Source of the DNA: Balanoglossus misakiensis
Lineage: Eukaryota > Hemichordata
Direction: 5' to 3'
DNA length: 64,000 nucleotides
NCBI GenBank assembly: GCA_040954595.2
Contig: CM082588.2
Location: forward strand, 5,456,001 to 5,520,000
Shown piece after piece: positions 36,401-47,153 of the stretch. Both the position numbers and the translations under genes were made by a program. Under the pieces are notes generated by a model. It was given only the letters and a program-made list of their open reading frames with translations. It had not been told where the DNA came from and searched no databases. How positions within the stretch are numbered: position 1 is the first letter of the stretch; each line of letters opens with the position of its first letter.

Positions 36401-39400
36401 TTATTTTTTTGTATGCATGTAAGAAAAATGCGAGGTCACTAATTCATTTATGAAGCTCGGGCGCGCCACATGACGACAAAATGCCATAGGAGTATTTGAT
36501 CACTCATTTACAGGCCATTAATCTCTGCCTTGAACCGATAGCCTACGTTGAACTTCGAAAACGGTCAGTCTGACCATGGGTGGGCGTGACGCAGGCTTCA
36601 TGTGGAGGGATTTTCATGTTGGAACCCAAACAGCAATAAAATATGAAAACTATGCCGCAAAAATTTAGTTGTAGTACACTCGAAAGGTGAAATTCCAACA
36701 AGGTGTGTGTATATAGCAATATACGTTATAGGACGGGAAGCAGATCACGATTTTCAGTACTAAATGCATTATTCATCGTTCAACGTTAGCGCCCCCAACG
36801 CATATCAGTGCTGACGGATGTACCCCCACAATACACAATATACTGTATTCCCACCTTCTGCAATCACGCCACGCTGAACAGATATTTGAATATCAGTATC
36901 ATGTTTTATTGCTATGTTTTCTCCAAGAAAGGTCGCCGTTTGCTTCATCGCCAGTAGGTGAAAGGCAATAGCCCGTTGAACGCCGTCTGACATCCGGTGT
37001 CTTGAAATTTGAAATTCTCATTAATATAAAATGCTGCTGTTGGAGGTTTCCTGTTTCATGCATATCCGCATTTCATTTGCCTCGTATCAACATTTCTTTG
37101 CAAAAGGTTATCGCATGAGTAAACCGCGATTGGTTATGACTTCTCTAAATCATACACCCAGTATCAAAATTTTCACTGCACAAAAATCCACCTGCCGAAA
37201 GTGTCAGAGTGTATTTTGTGAATTATGATAGCTGAAAATTTTATTACATGATTGCATAATCTGTCGGTTAATATTCAATCATATTTAATCAGTTAGAAGA
37301 GGCAGGTATTGTCGTCTGACCTTGCAAATGATATGAATCAGCGATATCATGCTCTCCCACCGGTCCGCGTTTGACAGAGGTGAAACAGGTCCCGGTGTCC
37401 CAGTCACCCGTGGCACACATCGCACCTGGCAACGTGGCTTGACGCCGAGTTTTGGCAACAGAAAATCGGCCACTGGCTATATAGACTGGTCACCGTACTA
37501 CATCTGGCGTTTCTGTATCGGTAAGCAATTTACCATACCGTCCATTCTGTGACGTCATAATATGAAAAGGGCGTCGAAATTAGCGTGACGCATATCATAG
37601 GATGTATTCTGTCTATTAACTAGTTTCGTCTCCTACTCTCGAAGTTGGAACCCCCCCCCCCCCAATTTCGGCTCGTCAACAGAACCTGCACATACGCGAT
37701 GTACTGACAGTCGACATTTATGTCCAGACGCGCTGTCAACAACGACAGCCCGTCCGCTGATACTGTTGAAAGCCATATACTCGCTTCCAGCTCGTGCCCA
37801 ACTTCTTCAATAAAAGACTTTGGATAATAGTCTTTAAAAGAAATTCCGAAGAAAATTATATAAATTGATTGTATAATCTTCTTTAAGATTAAATATCCAG
37901 CTATTCTTTACCTCAAGTATATTGACCTTTTCGGATAACCCTTTCCTACAATACTGCATTATTGGTGATTAGAATGCAGAATCTCATAGGAACATAAAAA
38001 TACATGAAAAATCTTTCCTTTAATTTCAAATAGTTGTTGGTTTAATTACTGCCTGATAATCTAGCAGAGCACCTTATCGGAGAAGAGCACACATGGGGGT
38101 AATGCTCTATGTGTCCTAAATACCTATCCAGGTCAAACTAACTCAGACTACAGGGCGTGGCGTCGTCATCTTTGGCCAATTTGTACTCTGTAACAACGGG
38201 TTGATTGATGTAACATTGAAATTTTCGAAGGTGTTAAGCGAAGGTGTTGAGAGCTGTCATTTATTACACACCAAATCCCAGCTCTCTATGTCAAAACACT
38301 TCAATGAAAGCCGTGGTTTTACACCATTACAGTACTTATCTTATCTGCACGTTGATATATTGACTCTGTCTGGGTGACCAGACCGAGGCATAGACATGGT
38401 TGAGCTATCCACAGACCCAGATGAGCCTGGCAAACCCCGAGAGGAGTTTCTCTCTCCCAACAGGGCTCTGAGTATTCCCATTTGCAGTAAATGTTCATTT
38501 GCACTTACATTTACACACATGAAGTTGAGGAGTAAGGTGCAATTGATAAAGGGATACAACATCACGGTCGTGAAGCCACCATGTCCCTGCATAGCAAGAG
38601 ACTCGTACATAAATCTACCTGAAAATCGCGTTGAAAAGGGTTGCTGGCTTTTCGTGTGTATGTATCCATTTTGACTGACAGATATCGTGTCCTTTCAAAT
38701 TCTTTACACCTTCAGTGCTTTCAAGTCTCTCCTAAATCGCTGTCGCTGGTATTTGTACACACAACTCCATAGTCCAGCTGTCAATCGAGTATTGGAACTA
38801 CCGTGGCCTAAGCCCAGAAGTCGCAGTCAGATTCTTCCGTCTCTAGGTGTGTATCCCCGTAAATCGCCGTTATCGAACAGATAATTGAGATCGATTGCAG
38901 TTTAGCTATGCCTGGAACGTCAATGTTTGTTTATTTATTTTAAACACCCGAGACACCGTTGCCCGCGTCTGCATAGGTATATATCGCGCCGTTTCTCTCA
39001 GTAACGTTTACTTCGACGCTGGTACCTGCAGTTGCCGTGGTGAAGGCTCCGAGAAAAGTCGCCCTCCGCCGAAAAAGGCGTCTCAAAGAGACAGTTTTGG
39101 TTAATGTACAGACTAACACTTCGAGGTAAGTCAGCAGCAACAGTTCATGCTTTCCAATTCAGATAAGTAAGATATCCAAGTTCATGATGGACAATTCTGT
39201 CTTTGAAAACACTTCTCTGTCTTTTGATGGAGAGTAGGCAAACAGATCCACGTGCGAAAGACGTAACAGGCAGTATGTGGCGTGTTTTTCGAACCAGACA
39301 AAAGAGAGAGTATTCGCTAGCTTAGAACCTCGGGTAATGTGATTGTGCTGAATATACTTTGATGGCATCGTCTTATACCGATTTTGGATTATTCCACGTT

Positions 39401-40025
39401 GATTATATCAGACACACGGGTTTCTACTTTTTTTTAAACGCGGGTCACAGTAATCAGAAAAGCGGGAATCCTAGTCCATCATTCATTATTTATCATTTGT
39501 ACCATTCAAAAATCGACGAATGAAACATGATACGCGAATGGCATAATGATAAATATATAATGACACTGAAATCCAGTATATCACATTCGGTTGACATTTA
39601 TCATATATTTCCATGATGAAGACGTAAACAAATTATAAATGTGCCCACTTGAATACTAATATATGGTATTTCAACTCGACCTTTGCTATGTTATCGACCT
39701 TTCAGGCCTGTCCGTGCAGCGATATATTTGTCCGGCTGAAAATCTCGTCAGCGGGCGAGTTTACTAGCAGTATAGGGGCGATATGGTCTCGCAGCCTCCC
39801 TTTTCCACGAGTCAAACATGAGATGATATGTTCTCCAAGAATAAAGTCGACATTGGTGTAAATCGCATATTAAAGTGGCCTTGAAGCCCCCAAAATCGTC
39901 TCAACCACACACACACACATATACACATACATACATACTTTCTTTGTTTCATCTAACAGTTTTCACAAGTTCAAGATGACGTTTATCAAGGGTTGAGCAA
40001 GCTCTCTGAACACGAACTGTGAACG
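33433..40025. other. Intergenic stretch without a supportable gene
   Basis: No frame here shows a domain or a believable exon. Visible items are a 10-bp-arm palindrome at 33931-33953 (TGCAATCGAT, AAA spacer, ATCGATTGCA) and a 16-base segment ATCGATTGCAGTTTAG found both within it and near 38891. There is also a TATA-rich stretch at 33880-33915, a poly-C tract near 37651 and a CA/TACA repeat at 39906-39938. A possible distant poly(A) hexamer for the Ig receptor is at 34449-34454. Confidence 0.45.
39906..39938. repeat. (CA)n/(CATA)n microsatellite
   Basis: A short run of CA dinucleotides passes into CATA units just upstream of the hydroxyacid oxidase gene. It carries no coding information. Confidence 0.85.
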
Positions 40026-42981
40026 ATGGATGTCGTACCCGGAATTGTCGTTTTTACAGTGCTGGTTGCCTTGGTAATACACTTTGCTTTTAAGACATGG
40101 AAGAAGAGGATGCTCTCTAAAATGATGTTAGTATAATATGTCTCTATCTATCTATCTGTTTGTATGATCTGTGCGTGCGTGTGTATCTATCAGTCTATCT
40201 CTCTGTCTATCGCATCCTTTGCCATGTATGTCTGCGTTGTGACGTTTCCACAATCAGCTTACGGCTAATAGGTTCGTGAACAGAATGAAAAGACCTTGTG
40301 CATTAAGAAAAATCAATATGAGCCAAGATGCTGTAGCAAACAGTAGTGTCAGTTGACTTGATGGCTCTGCTCAATGTCAAATCTGTGGTCGTGTCACTAA
40401 ACTTTGCAATCTGTTCTACTTGGGGAATTAGCACACGATACACTGTAATATATAGCTTGTGACAAGAGCCTTCTCTAGATGAATTCAGGATTTCCACCAG
40501 ACTATTGTTAGCCATTTCTTGTAACCATATCCATTGACACGGGTGTTTACTGAATCTTTGAAGGGCTCGGCACGTGAAACCGGGCCTGTTCACACTCAAC
40601 GAGTACGAGGAATATGCCAGAAAACGTCTGCCTAAGCATGTCTTTGATTACTTCACCGACGGTGCGGGAAACCAGAGCACGCAGAGGGGAAACAAGGAGG
40701 CATTCGACAGGTAAATGCATCTGCTGGGAGAAAGCCTGATGTGTCATATTCCCGACTGTCAATTCCGCGGTTCAAACTGCGGCCATTATTGTGTCACGGA
40801 AAGACCAACAAATTAACCGGATGACTGCAACTAACACCCCATGAAAGTCAGTCAATCCACCCTCTTAGAACTTGTTTACAATAGAAGACTTAACGCTGCA
40901 TGTACAACCCAATAGATGCATACATCACGATGTTGAACTCAAAATGCGAGGCCAATGGGGAAAGATGACCAATCACATCACGGGGATCCCTACTGGCCTC
41001 GCTTTGGGTTCAAATTCATGATGGCTGCATGAGGGCGCTAGACTTAAGAAAGGGGTCTATTCTAATTTATCCGTTAGGTACCATCTACAACAGCGAGTAT
41101 TAAGTGACATTGGCAGTCCTGACATGTCGGTCACCTTGCTGGGCAATAAGGTCGATATGCCACTGGGGTTGAGTCCAGTTTTAAGGATGAACTGGGCCTG
41201 GCATCAAGGAGACCTGTGTGCAACCCGAGGTGAGTATTTTTGTGTGTACGTCGAAAGTGACGTCATCACTATATGTACACAAATTCGCCATCACGATTTT
41301 GTTTTGACATAGACGATGGTTACCCACTCTTCACGCAGCCGAAACTTATTCAAATTTTATTTGTAGGCATAAGTGAAATCGGGGACATACTGCAAGTTTT
41401 GAGAAGTGGTTATTCATTGGTTGAACTCATGGTTGATTCATGTCAATAGGTTGTAATCATCGTCATTGAAAACGCTGACATTTCTCTGATTATAGAATTT
41501 CTGTTTGATGTTCCAGCTGCCGGCAAACACGGCATCTGCGACATCGCGCCCGTCTACTCAGAGAGCAGCATGGAAGACATCGCGCAGAGCAACCCAGCGG
41601 GGCTGAAATGGCTGCAGATGTACATCAGCAAGGACGAGCACGTCATGTCCGGTCTGCTGAAGCGCGCGGAGGCTGCCGGGTACCGGGCAATAGTGGTGAC
41701 TGTTGACTGCCATTGGAAACGTTTCGTCTACAGCGACTGGAAGAACATGATATTCAGACACATGATGAGAACGTCACACGGGAATTTCAATGGCGAGAAT
41801 TTCATCAAAGCTTACACTCAGGTAAGGAATCGATTGGGGTTTTCCCATACTGACTCAAAGAAACCCTATATATGAAACTATAGCGACGATACAAAGGACG
41901 CACAAAGCTTTTACTCTGTGACCTACTGGCCTCGTTTTCGAGTCGTCTCGGAAGGGCGCCCTCTTTATGAAAAAGGCGTATTAATCAGGGATAACTGTCA
42001 ATCCCCTCACAGAATGTAGACGAGCGTGCCGGTTGGAAGCGCATCAAACGACTAGCAGAGATGACCGAGTTGCCGATTGTTGTCAAAGGCGTCCTCTCGG
42101 GAGACGATGCTTTGTTGGCTGCACAGAACGGAGCCAAGGGCATCATTGTCTCTAACCACGGTGGAAGGATGATGGAATCGCTGCCAGCAACAGTACGTTG
42201 TCGCTTTGTTTCCCGGTTAAAAATCCAATATCTGGAACTTATGGTTTATTTTAAGGGAAGTTTCTGCGTGCCCGTTTGTATGGGTATAGCAAGAAGGAAT
42301 TATCAGATAGAAATAGGGTCAAATTTGCACACGGGTGTTGTTTCGAAGAGCAAGAACTGATTAGATTTTTGTTACTAACACAGCTTTCATAATCATATCA
42401 AGGTGTATGTCAAGTGTGGCTCGTGGTTAATTGCCATAAAAATAGCACTGGTAGTTAATTTCCTTGATTTTCAATGACATCCTGAGTAATCATATGCATA
42501 TGATGGCCGGTTAACGGCTTCGAAGAATTGCTCTGCTTGTAATCATTCCTGTCTATTAAACTGATTGGATTGATTTCGTGAGATGTGACCTCCGCCATAC
42601 GCTATCGGATTTATATGAGTCAGTAATTTTGACACCTACATAAGGCCATGCAGGTTTACAATGCAAGCCAGCTGTGAATAAGATTGCAGCAACAGTTCAA
42701 CTTATACTATTCATGTTACCTCCAGATTGAAATTTTACCCGAGATTGTGAAGGCTGTGGGCGATAAACTCGAGGTGTACGTGGACGGGGGCATTCGCAGC
42801 GGTACTGATATGATCAAGGCTTTGGCTCTCGGCGCTAAGGCGTGTTTCATCGGCCGACCAGCACTTTACGGACTTTGTTTCAAGGTAACTTCATTGGTTC
42901 GAGGGCATGAAATTGATATGATGCTGGTGATGCTGGTGGTAGTAGTGGTGGTGGTGGTGGTGGTGGTGGTGGTGGTGGTGG

Positions 42982-43065
<84 letters not shown>

Positions 43066-43451
43066 GTTTGCTGTTTTATTGTTGCTGTTGTTGTTGTTGT
43101 TGTTATATCGATTACAATTATTGTCTTCAGGGAGAAGAGGGAGTCTCTCAAATCCTAACACTATTGAAAGAAGACCTCGAACGAGTAATGCTGTGTACAG
43201 GTAAATTAAATCTCGATTTTGCAGAAATTGCGATCTACCCAATCACGTATTTTCACTTGGTGTCCACACAAAATCAGAAGAGCTGACTTACAAACGCCCT
43301 TTGTCTAACCATAATGTAAATTAGAGGTGATTGTAATCTTTAAAACAATTTAAATTTGCTTCAATCTACAGGTTGCTCATCCATTGCCGACATTTCACCC
43401 GCTGTCATCAGGGATAGGCATCCGCGTTGTTCCCATGGAAACGATGGCTAA
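40026..43451 (+). CDS. Alpha-hydroxyacid oxidase-like protein with N-terminal membrane anchor
   Basis: Eight exons (40026-40126, 40564-40710, 41078-41229, 41517-41821, 42013-42192, 42726-42884, 43131-43200, 43372-43451) join in frame to 397 residues. The fold is that of the FMN-dependent 2-hydroxyacid oxidases (glycolate oxidase/HAO1 family). Conserved points are NEYEEYA near the start, [15 protein letters not shown] with the FMN-contacting Lys, SNHGGR with the catalytic His and the substrate Arg, [10 protein letters not shown], and [14 protein letters not shown]. Two things differ from peroxisomal HAO1. The N terminus is a hydrophobic helix ([17 protein letters not shown]) followed by KTWKKR, like a signal anchor, and the C terminus ends GNDG with no SKL-type peroxisome signal. 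Several other active-site segments are also changed: the usual ATAM loop reads SPVLRM, and the TPxLGxR loop reads CHWKRFV. Activity may therefore be altered. Intron 6 holds a long microsatellite. Confidence 0.88.
42940..43105. repeat. Compound (GGT)n(GAT)n(GTT)n microsatellite in an oxidase intron
   Basis: GGT units (about 42944-42983) run directly into GAT units (about 42981-43063) and, after a short gap, GTT units (about 43080-43103). All lie in the intron between exons 6 and 7 of the oxidase gene. Frames across it encode runs of Val and Met, or Ser, His and Pro on the other strand, and are artefacts. The array lies within 30 bases of the exon 7 acceptor. Confidence 0.95.
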
Positions 43452-43659
43452 ACTGTTCACCATCTTCAGCTTGTCTCACTGTACCACTAAGGAAATGTTT
43501 GCAGATTTCGATTCTCAGTTTACATCACATGTTAGCACTTTTTCATTGAGGCTTCTAGTCAGATTCATTTATTATTCAATTTCTTTCCCGTTAGGTTTAC
43601 TCCTTAGTAAAGTTTAATGCTAAGTACTCCGAAAGTGGGTATTGCAGAAATCTTTCGAT

Positions 43660-43802
43660 CTTTTAAAGCCCATATAGCTTTCATTTTACATAATTTGTCA
43701 TTAATCTACTCTCAAACGTATGAGCTCACTGATGAGTGTATACACAAGCATATTATCAATTAACCTCTGGTTGTGGCTGTACATTAAAATGTGAACAAGT
43801 TG
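43660..43802. repeat. Dispersed repeat copy (family shared with 27709-27885)
   Basis: Second copy of the element described at 27709-27885, in the same orientation, about 16 kb away. The best-preserved part is the GGTTGTGGCTGTACATTAAAA block near 43768. Confidence 0.5.
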
Positions 43803-45478
43803 AAAAATAAACGTCTGCTACACTTGTTTATTCAGCTTAGCGGTGGGCGCACATGGGTACCAGTATTAGAATCTCCGCAAATTCAAAACAGTGTTTCCTG
43901 GCCGATATGGACAAGGAGAAGATTGATTTTTTTCAGGGACTCGAAGCAAATACTGTGCATCACAGCAAATCTAAAAATACACAACGAAATTCAATAATTT
44001 AACATAAATACACTTTTCCCCGAAGGATTCTACAAATTTAATGTCTTTCTGTAATTCTTTCTAAACCCTATATCTAATAACACACTTTAATTGAATAATA
44101 CATCTTTTTGAATGTTAACTCTACGCCTATTTTGGTTAATTACTTGGCTTGAAGTCCGTTGCTACGGTAACTAAGCAAGTCAAGTATCGCAAGATCCCGC
44201 AATTAGCCGTAAAATTAATCATCAAAATCTCTACTAAGTATTTACCGGTTAACGAGTACGACTAACAATGAAGACGATCAGCTGAAGTTCTCTTAGTATA
44301 CCTTCTGGAGGCAATCAATGTGGTTCACATGAAATGACTGTTGCTACAGTAATTATCCAGCTGAGAATTGACCGTAAGAAAAAGTTTGCAACATTTTCTC
44401 TGTGGTTGGCAACCGCCGGATCCTAACAATTCTTGACTGTGGCAATGCGAAGCAACCGATCTCGTGCATTTGAGTGATGTCAACGTGTGCCCCGGAAGGT
44501 CACTGGGAATATGCAAAATAGGCCTGCCGCGCATTCTTACTTCGAGAAGTATGCGCATGTGTGGAGATGATATTTTGGCATTTGTCTGAAGCCTTATATT
44601 CTCGTGTGGGTCTATCGATTACTTTGAATCCCTGTTCTGGCCTTGTAATATCGGTTTCCGTTTACACTGTTTGCATGGGTGACATGGCCATCGGGTAATA
44701 GCCTGTTCGATTGTAAGCAAGGGAAATCGAGCCTCCTGTCATTTTATACCTCAGCTGAGATTGAGCGCATCATCGCAACAGTACGCATGGATTCGTCGAT
44801 GAAATATTGAAAGCAATATAGCGTGCACATTATTTCCGACGCGACTACGCAGGCAACGCATATTTCGGCGACAATTCTCGCAACCACTTGTATGTTCAAG
44901 ACTGAGTGGCGTATTTGTAAGTGGGGGCATTTTGATGTTACATGTACTTATTTTTAAATTGTTTTATGACATAAACTGAAAACAAAACAAAAAACAAGAT
45001 AAGAATTTGATGTTACTTATCCACACATACGATAATGCTCCCAAGTATTCTGATCGTCAATTTCTTTTCACGGTAAATTTAATCATAGTGATCATAGACC
45101 CTGGAGTCTATGTAGTGATACATTAGGGTGAATATTTATGAAACTAAATTCGCGAATTGTGGTAAAGAAATGTGAAATTGGGTTATTTGTCTATATGATA
45201 AATGAAATCCAACCATTTGATAGCTGTATAGTTCCGGTTCGATTTGTGATATGGTTGAGAAGTTTGGAGATTTGAGAGGTCTAATCTAATCTTTCATAAT
45301 CAATTCCTTTCATGGGGGAAAACAAAACAAATTTTCCGCTTCTACAAATTCCGGTGACACAAGACTAAAAGTCATAGAATGGGCTTTTCAATGATATGTT
45401 GGCCTCCGGTGTAAAATATTACTTTGACCAAGACATTTATGATTAAAATATGCCACCTCAAACCTCCGCAACCATGTT

Positions 45479-45645
45479 TACGGCTTGTCTCGGTTACCCA
45501 GACTCCTCCGCTTCTTCTGTTGCCTCGAGTCGGCCATCTTTGCCCGGAGATTTGTCTATGGTGTTTCCCCAGACCGTCTTTCTGGAGCGCCAACGGGAGA
45601 AGCGCAGGGGTGTGGGTAACCGAGACTAGTTTAAGACAACCGTAA
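45479..45645. mobile_element. MITE-like inverted-repeat element
   Basis: A 32-base arm at 45484-45515 (starting CTTGTCTCGGTTACCCA) is matched by its reverse complement at 45598-45629 (ending TGGGTAACCGAGACTAG) with about five mismatches. TTACGG at the left and CCGTAA at 45640-45645 extend the symmetry, with a small insertion on the right side. The enclosed 82 bases carry no gene. Size and symmetry fit a non-autonomous DNA transposon, but I cannot identify a target-site duplication or a family. Confidence 0.55.
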
Positions 45646-46322
45646 GCCTTACCCCCACCCCCCTTCTCCGCCCCCGCGGCGGCTTTCTGGTTGCTTGCGC
45701 TTGCATATCAGGAAAATGGGGCTCGGAAACACGTTGAGTTGAAGAGCCAATGGTGTGAATTTACACGTTACCGGTTCTATCAAATTCAACGGTGATAAGT
45801 GTGAAGCTCAAGGTGACACTACCACATCGTGAGTACCATGGGTGAACTTGATCTTGAAGCACCCTGATAGTATTGTATTGCGTCCATTGTGATGGCGAGT
45901 CACGCGATCGATTGTCAACAGTTCCCCGTCACGTATACTTGATATCCCTGAAGAGTGTGAAGTTTGTGTGTAAGGATCCACGTTAATCAATCTCCTTTCG
46001 TGTAATTTCGAACCGCCCTCCATTTCTAGGACCAATTTCCTGTGAGGAGCATGATTAGTCGCAGTCACCATGGAAACAGGAGATCAGTCAAGTAACAGAT
46101 GTCCATTGGGTGTCCACGGGGAAAACAATTGCTCCACCACATGACCGTATTATCCATTCCTATGACAGCAATCTTATGACGTTTCTCTCTGGTGTTTGGC
46201 AAGTATAACTAATACATTCTCACTGGAGTACATTAAACAAAGGTATCTCGAACGAGGACGGACTCAAGTCAACACAGGTGTGCGGTAGCGCGGTTTGCAG
46301 CCGCGTCTACTGAAGAAGCGAA

Positions 46323-47153
46323 ATGACAGTTTTAAACAATGAGTCGAGTAATTCATCGGTGAATGTGGACGAACAGGTGGTTCGATCAGTCAGCATGATG
46401 GTACAGGTCATGCTTATATTGATCATCGGGCTCGCCGCGAACATCTCCGCTCTGGTACTACTGATGCGATACACCCTACCGACGTCTTTCATGCCACTGT
46501 TTTTGGTGAAAGTATTGGCTTGGGTGGACACGCTGTCTTTGTTTATCTTCATCATCAGAACTGCCGTTAGCCCCGCACTGAACGCGATCGACAAGAGACT
46601 TTTCTGCGCCACAATTAACTTCACCAACGGACTGTTTCCGTACGCGTCGGGGTTTATCGCGACCCTGATGTCGATTGAGCGGTGCATAGCCCTAACAAAG
46701 CCAATGTACTACCAGGCCTACGTCACCAAAAAGGCGACAATATTAATGCTGGTCCTGGCGATGGTTCTGGCCGTCTTCATTAACGGACTGCCCTTAATTG
46801 GGATCGGCTCCTTCTACGAAGTCGCCGACGGCGAGGTGAAGTGCAAATATGCTTGGTTTCCAAATTCCAGCAGCGGTGATTTGGTCCATTTCGTTGCGTA
46901 CGTGTTCTGGGGCATAGCCATGGTGGTCATCACCGTGTGCTGCAACATCGCGGTGATTCGGGAACTGCACGACATGAAGAACCGAGTTTTCGCGCTCGGA
47001 CAGGGCGATTCTCTGAACAGTCAAAGTGGCAGCAACGCCGGTGGAACGCGTCAGCACCGACAGAGAAAGAGCAACAATTCCCGCCAAGTCAGGTTCGCCA
47101 AAATGATGATTGTCATAGCGGTAATCTTCACTGTATGCTGGCTACCGTGGATG
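46323..47153 (+). CDS. Rhodopsin-family GPCR, TM1-TM6 exon, copy A
   Basis: One exon of 277 codons runs from ATG to a clean donor (CCGTGGATG|GTAAGT) in phase 0. The N terminus has N-glycosylation sites (NES, NSS). Helices TM1-TM6 follow, with PMYY and ERC after TM3 in place of DRY, and CWLP in TM6. The ERC motif and the second extracellular loop (GIGSFYEV...VKC) recall prostanoid receptors, so I call it prostanoid-receptor-like with moderate confidence. TM7 is not in this exon. The only recognisable TM7 exon downstream is at 60796, in matching phase, which would give a 390-residue receptor. The exon is intact and almost identical to copy B (50306-51142) over most of its length. It is either an alternative first exon of one gene or a partial tandem duplicate. 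Confidence 0.85.

Larger units (their letters stand above)
43452..46322. other. Intergenic stretch without a supportable gene
   Basis: Contains the second copy of a dispersed repeat (43660-43802) and a MITE-like inverted repeat (about 45479-45645), both annotated separately. No coding exon is recognised. The last part should hold the promoter of the first GPCR exon; the 50 bases before the start codon are GC-rich but show no clear core motif. Confidence 0.45.

Noticed and set aside
37349-37552. 67-residue frame ending near ATCG|GTAAGC
   Set aside because: No acceptor, family or partner exon recognised.
41020-41045. GGTTCAAATTC, like a tRNA B box
   Set aside because: No matching A box or cloverleaf around it. 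It is in an oxidase intron.
42684-43286. Frames with long runs of Val and Met (plus) or Ser, His and Pro (minus)
   Set aside because: They are read-through of the GGT/GAT microsatellite in an oxidase intron. The true exons end at 42884 and restart at 43131.
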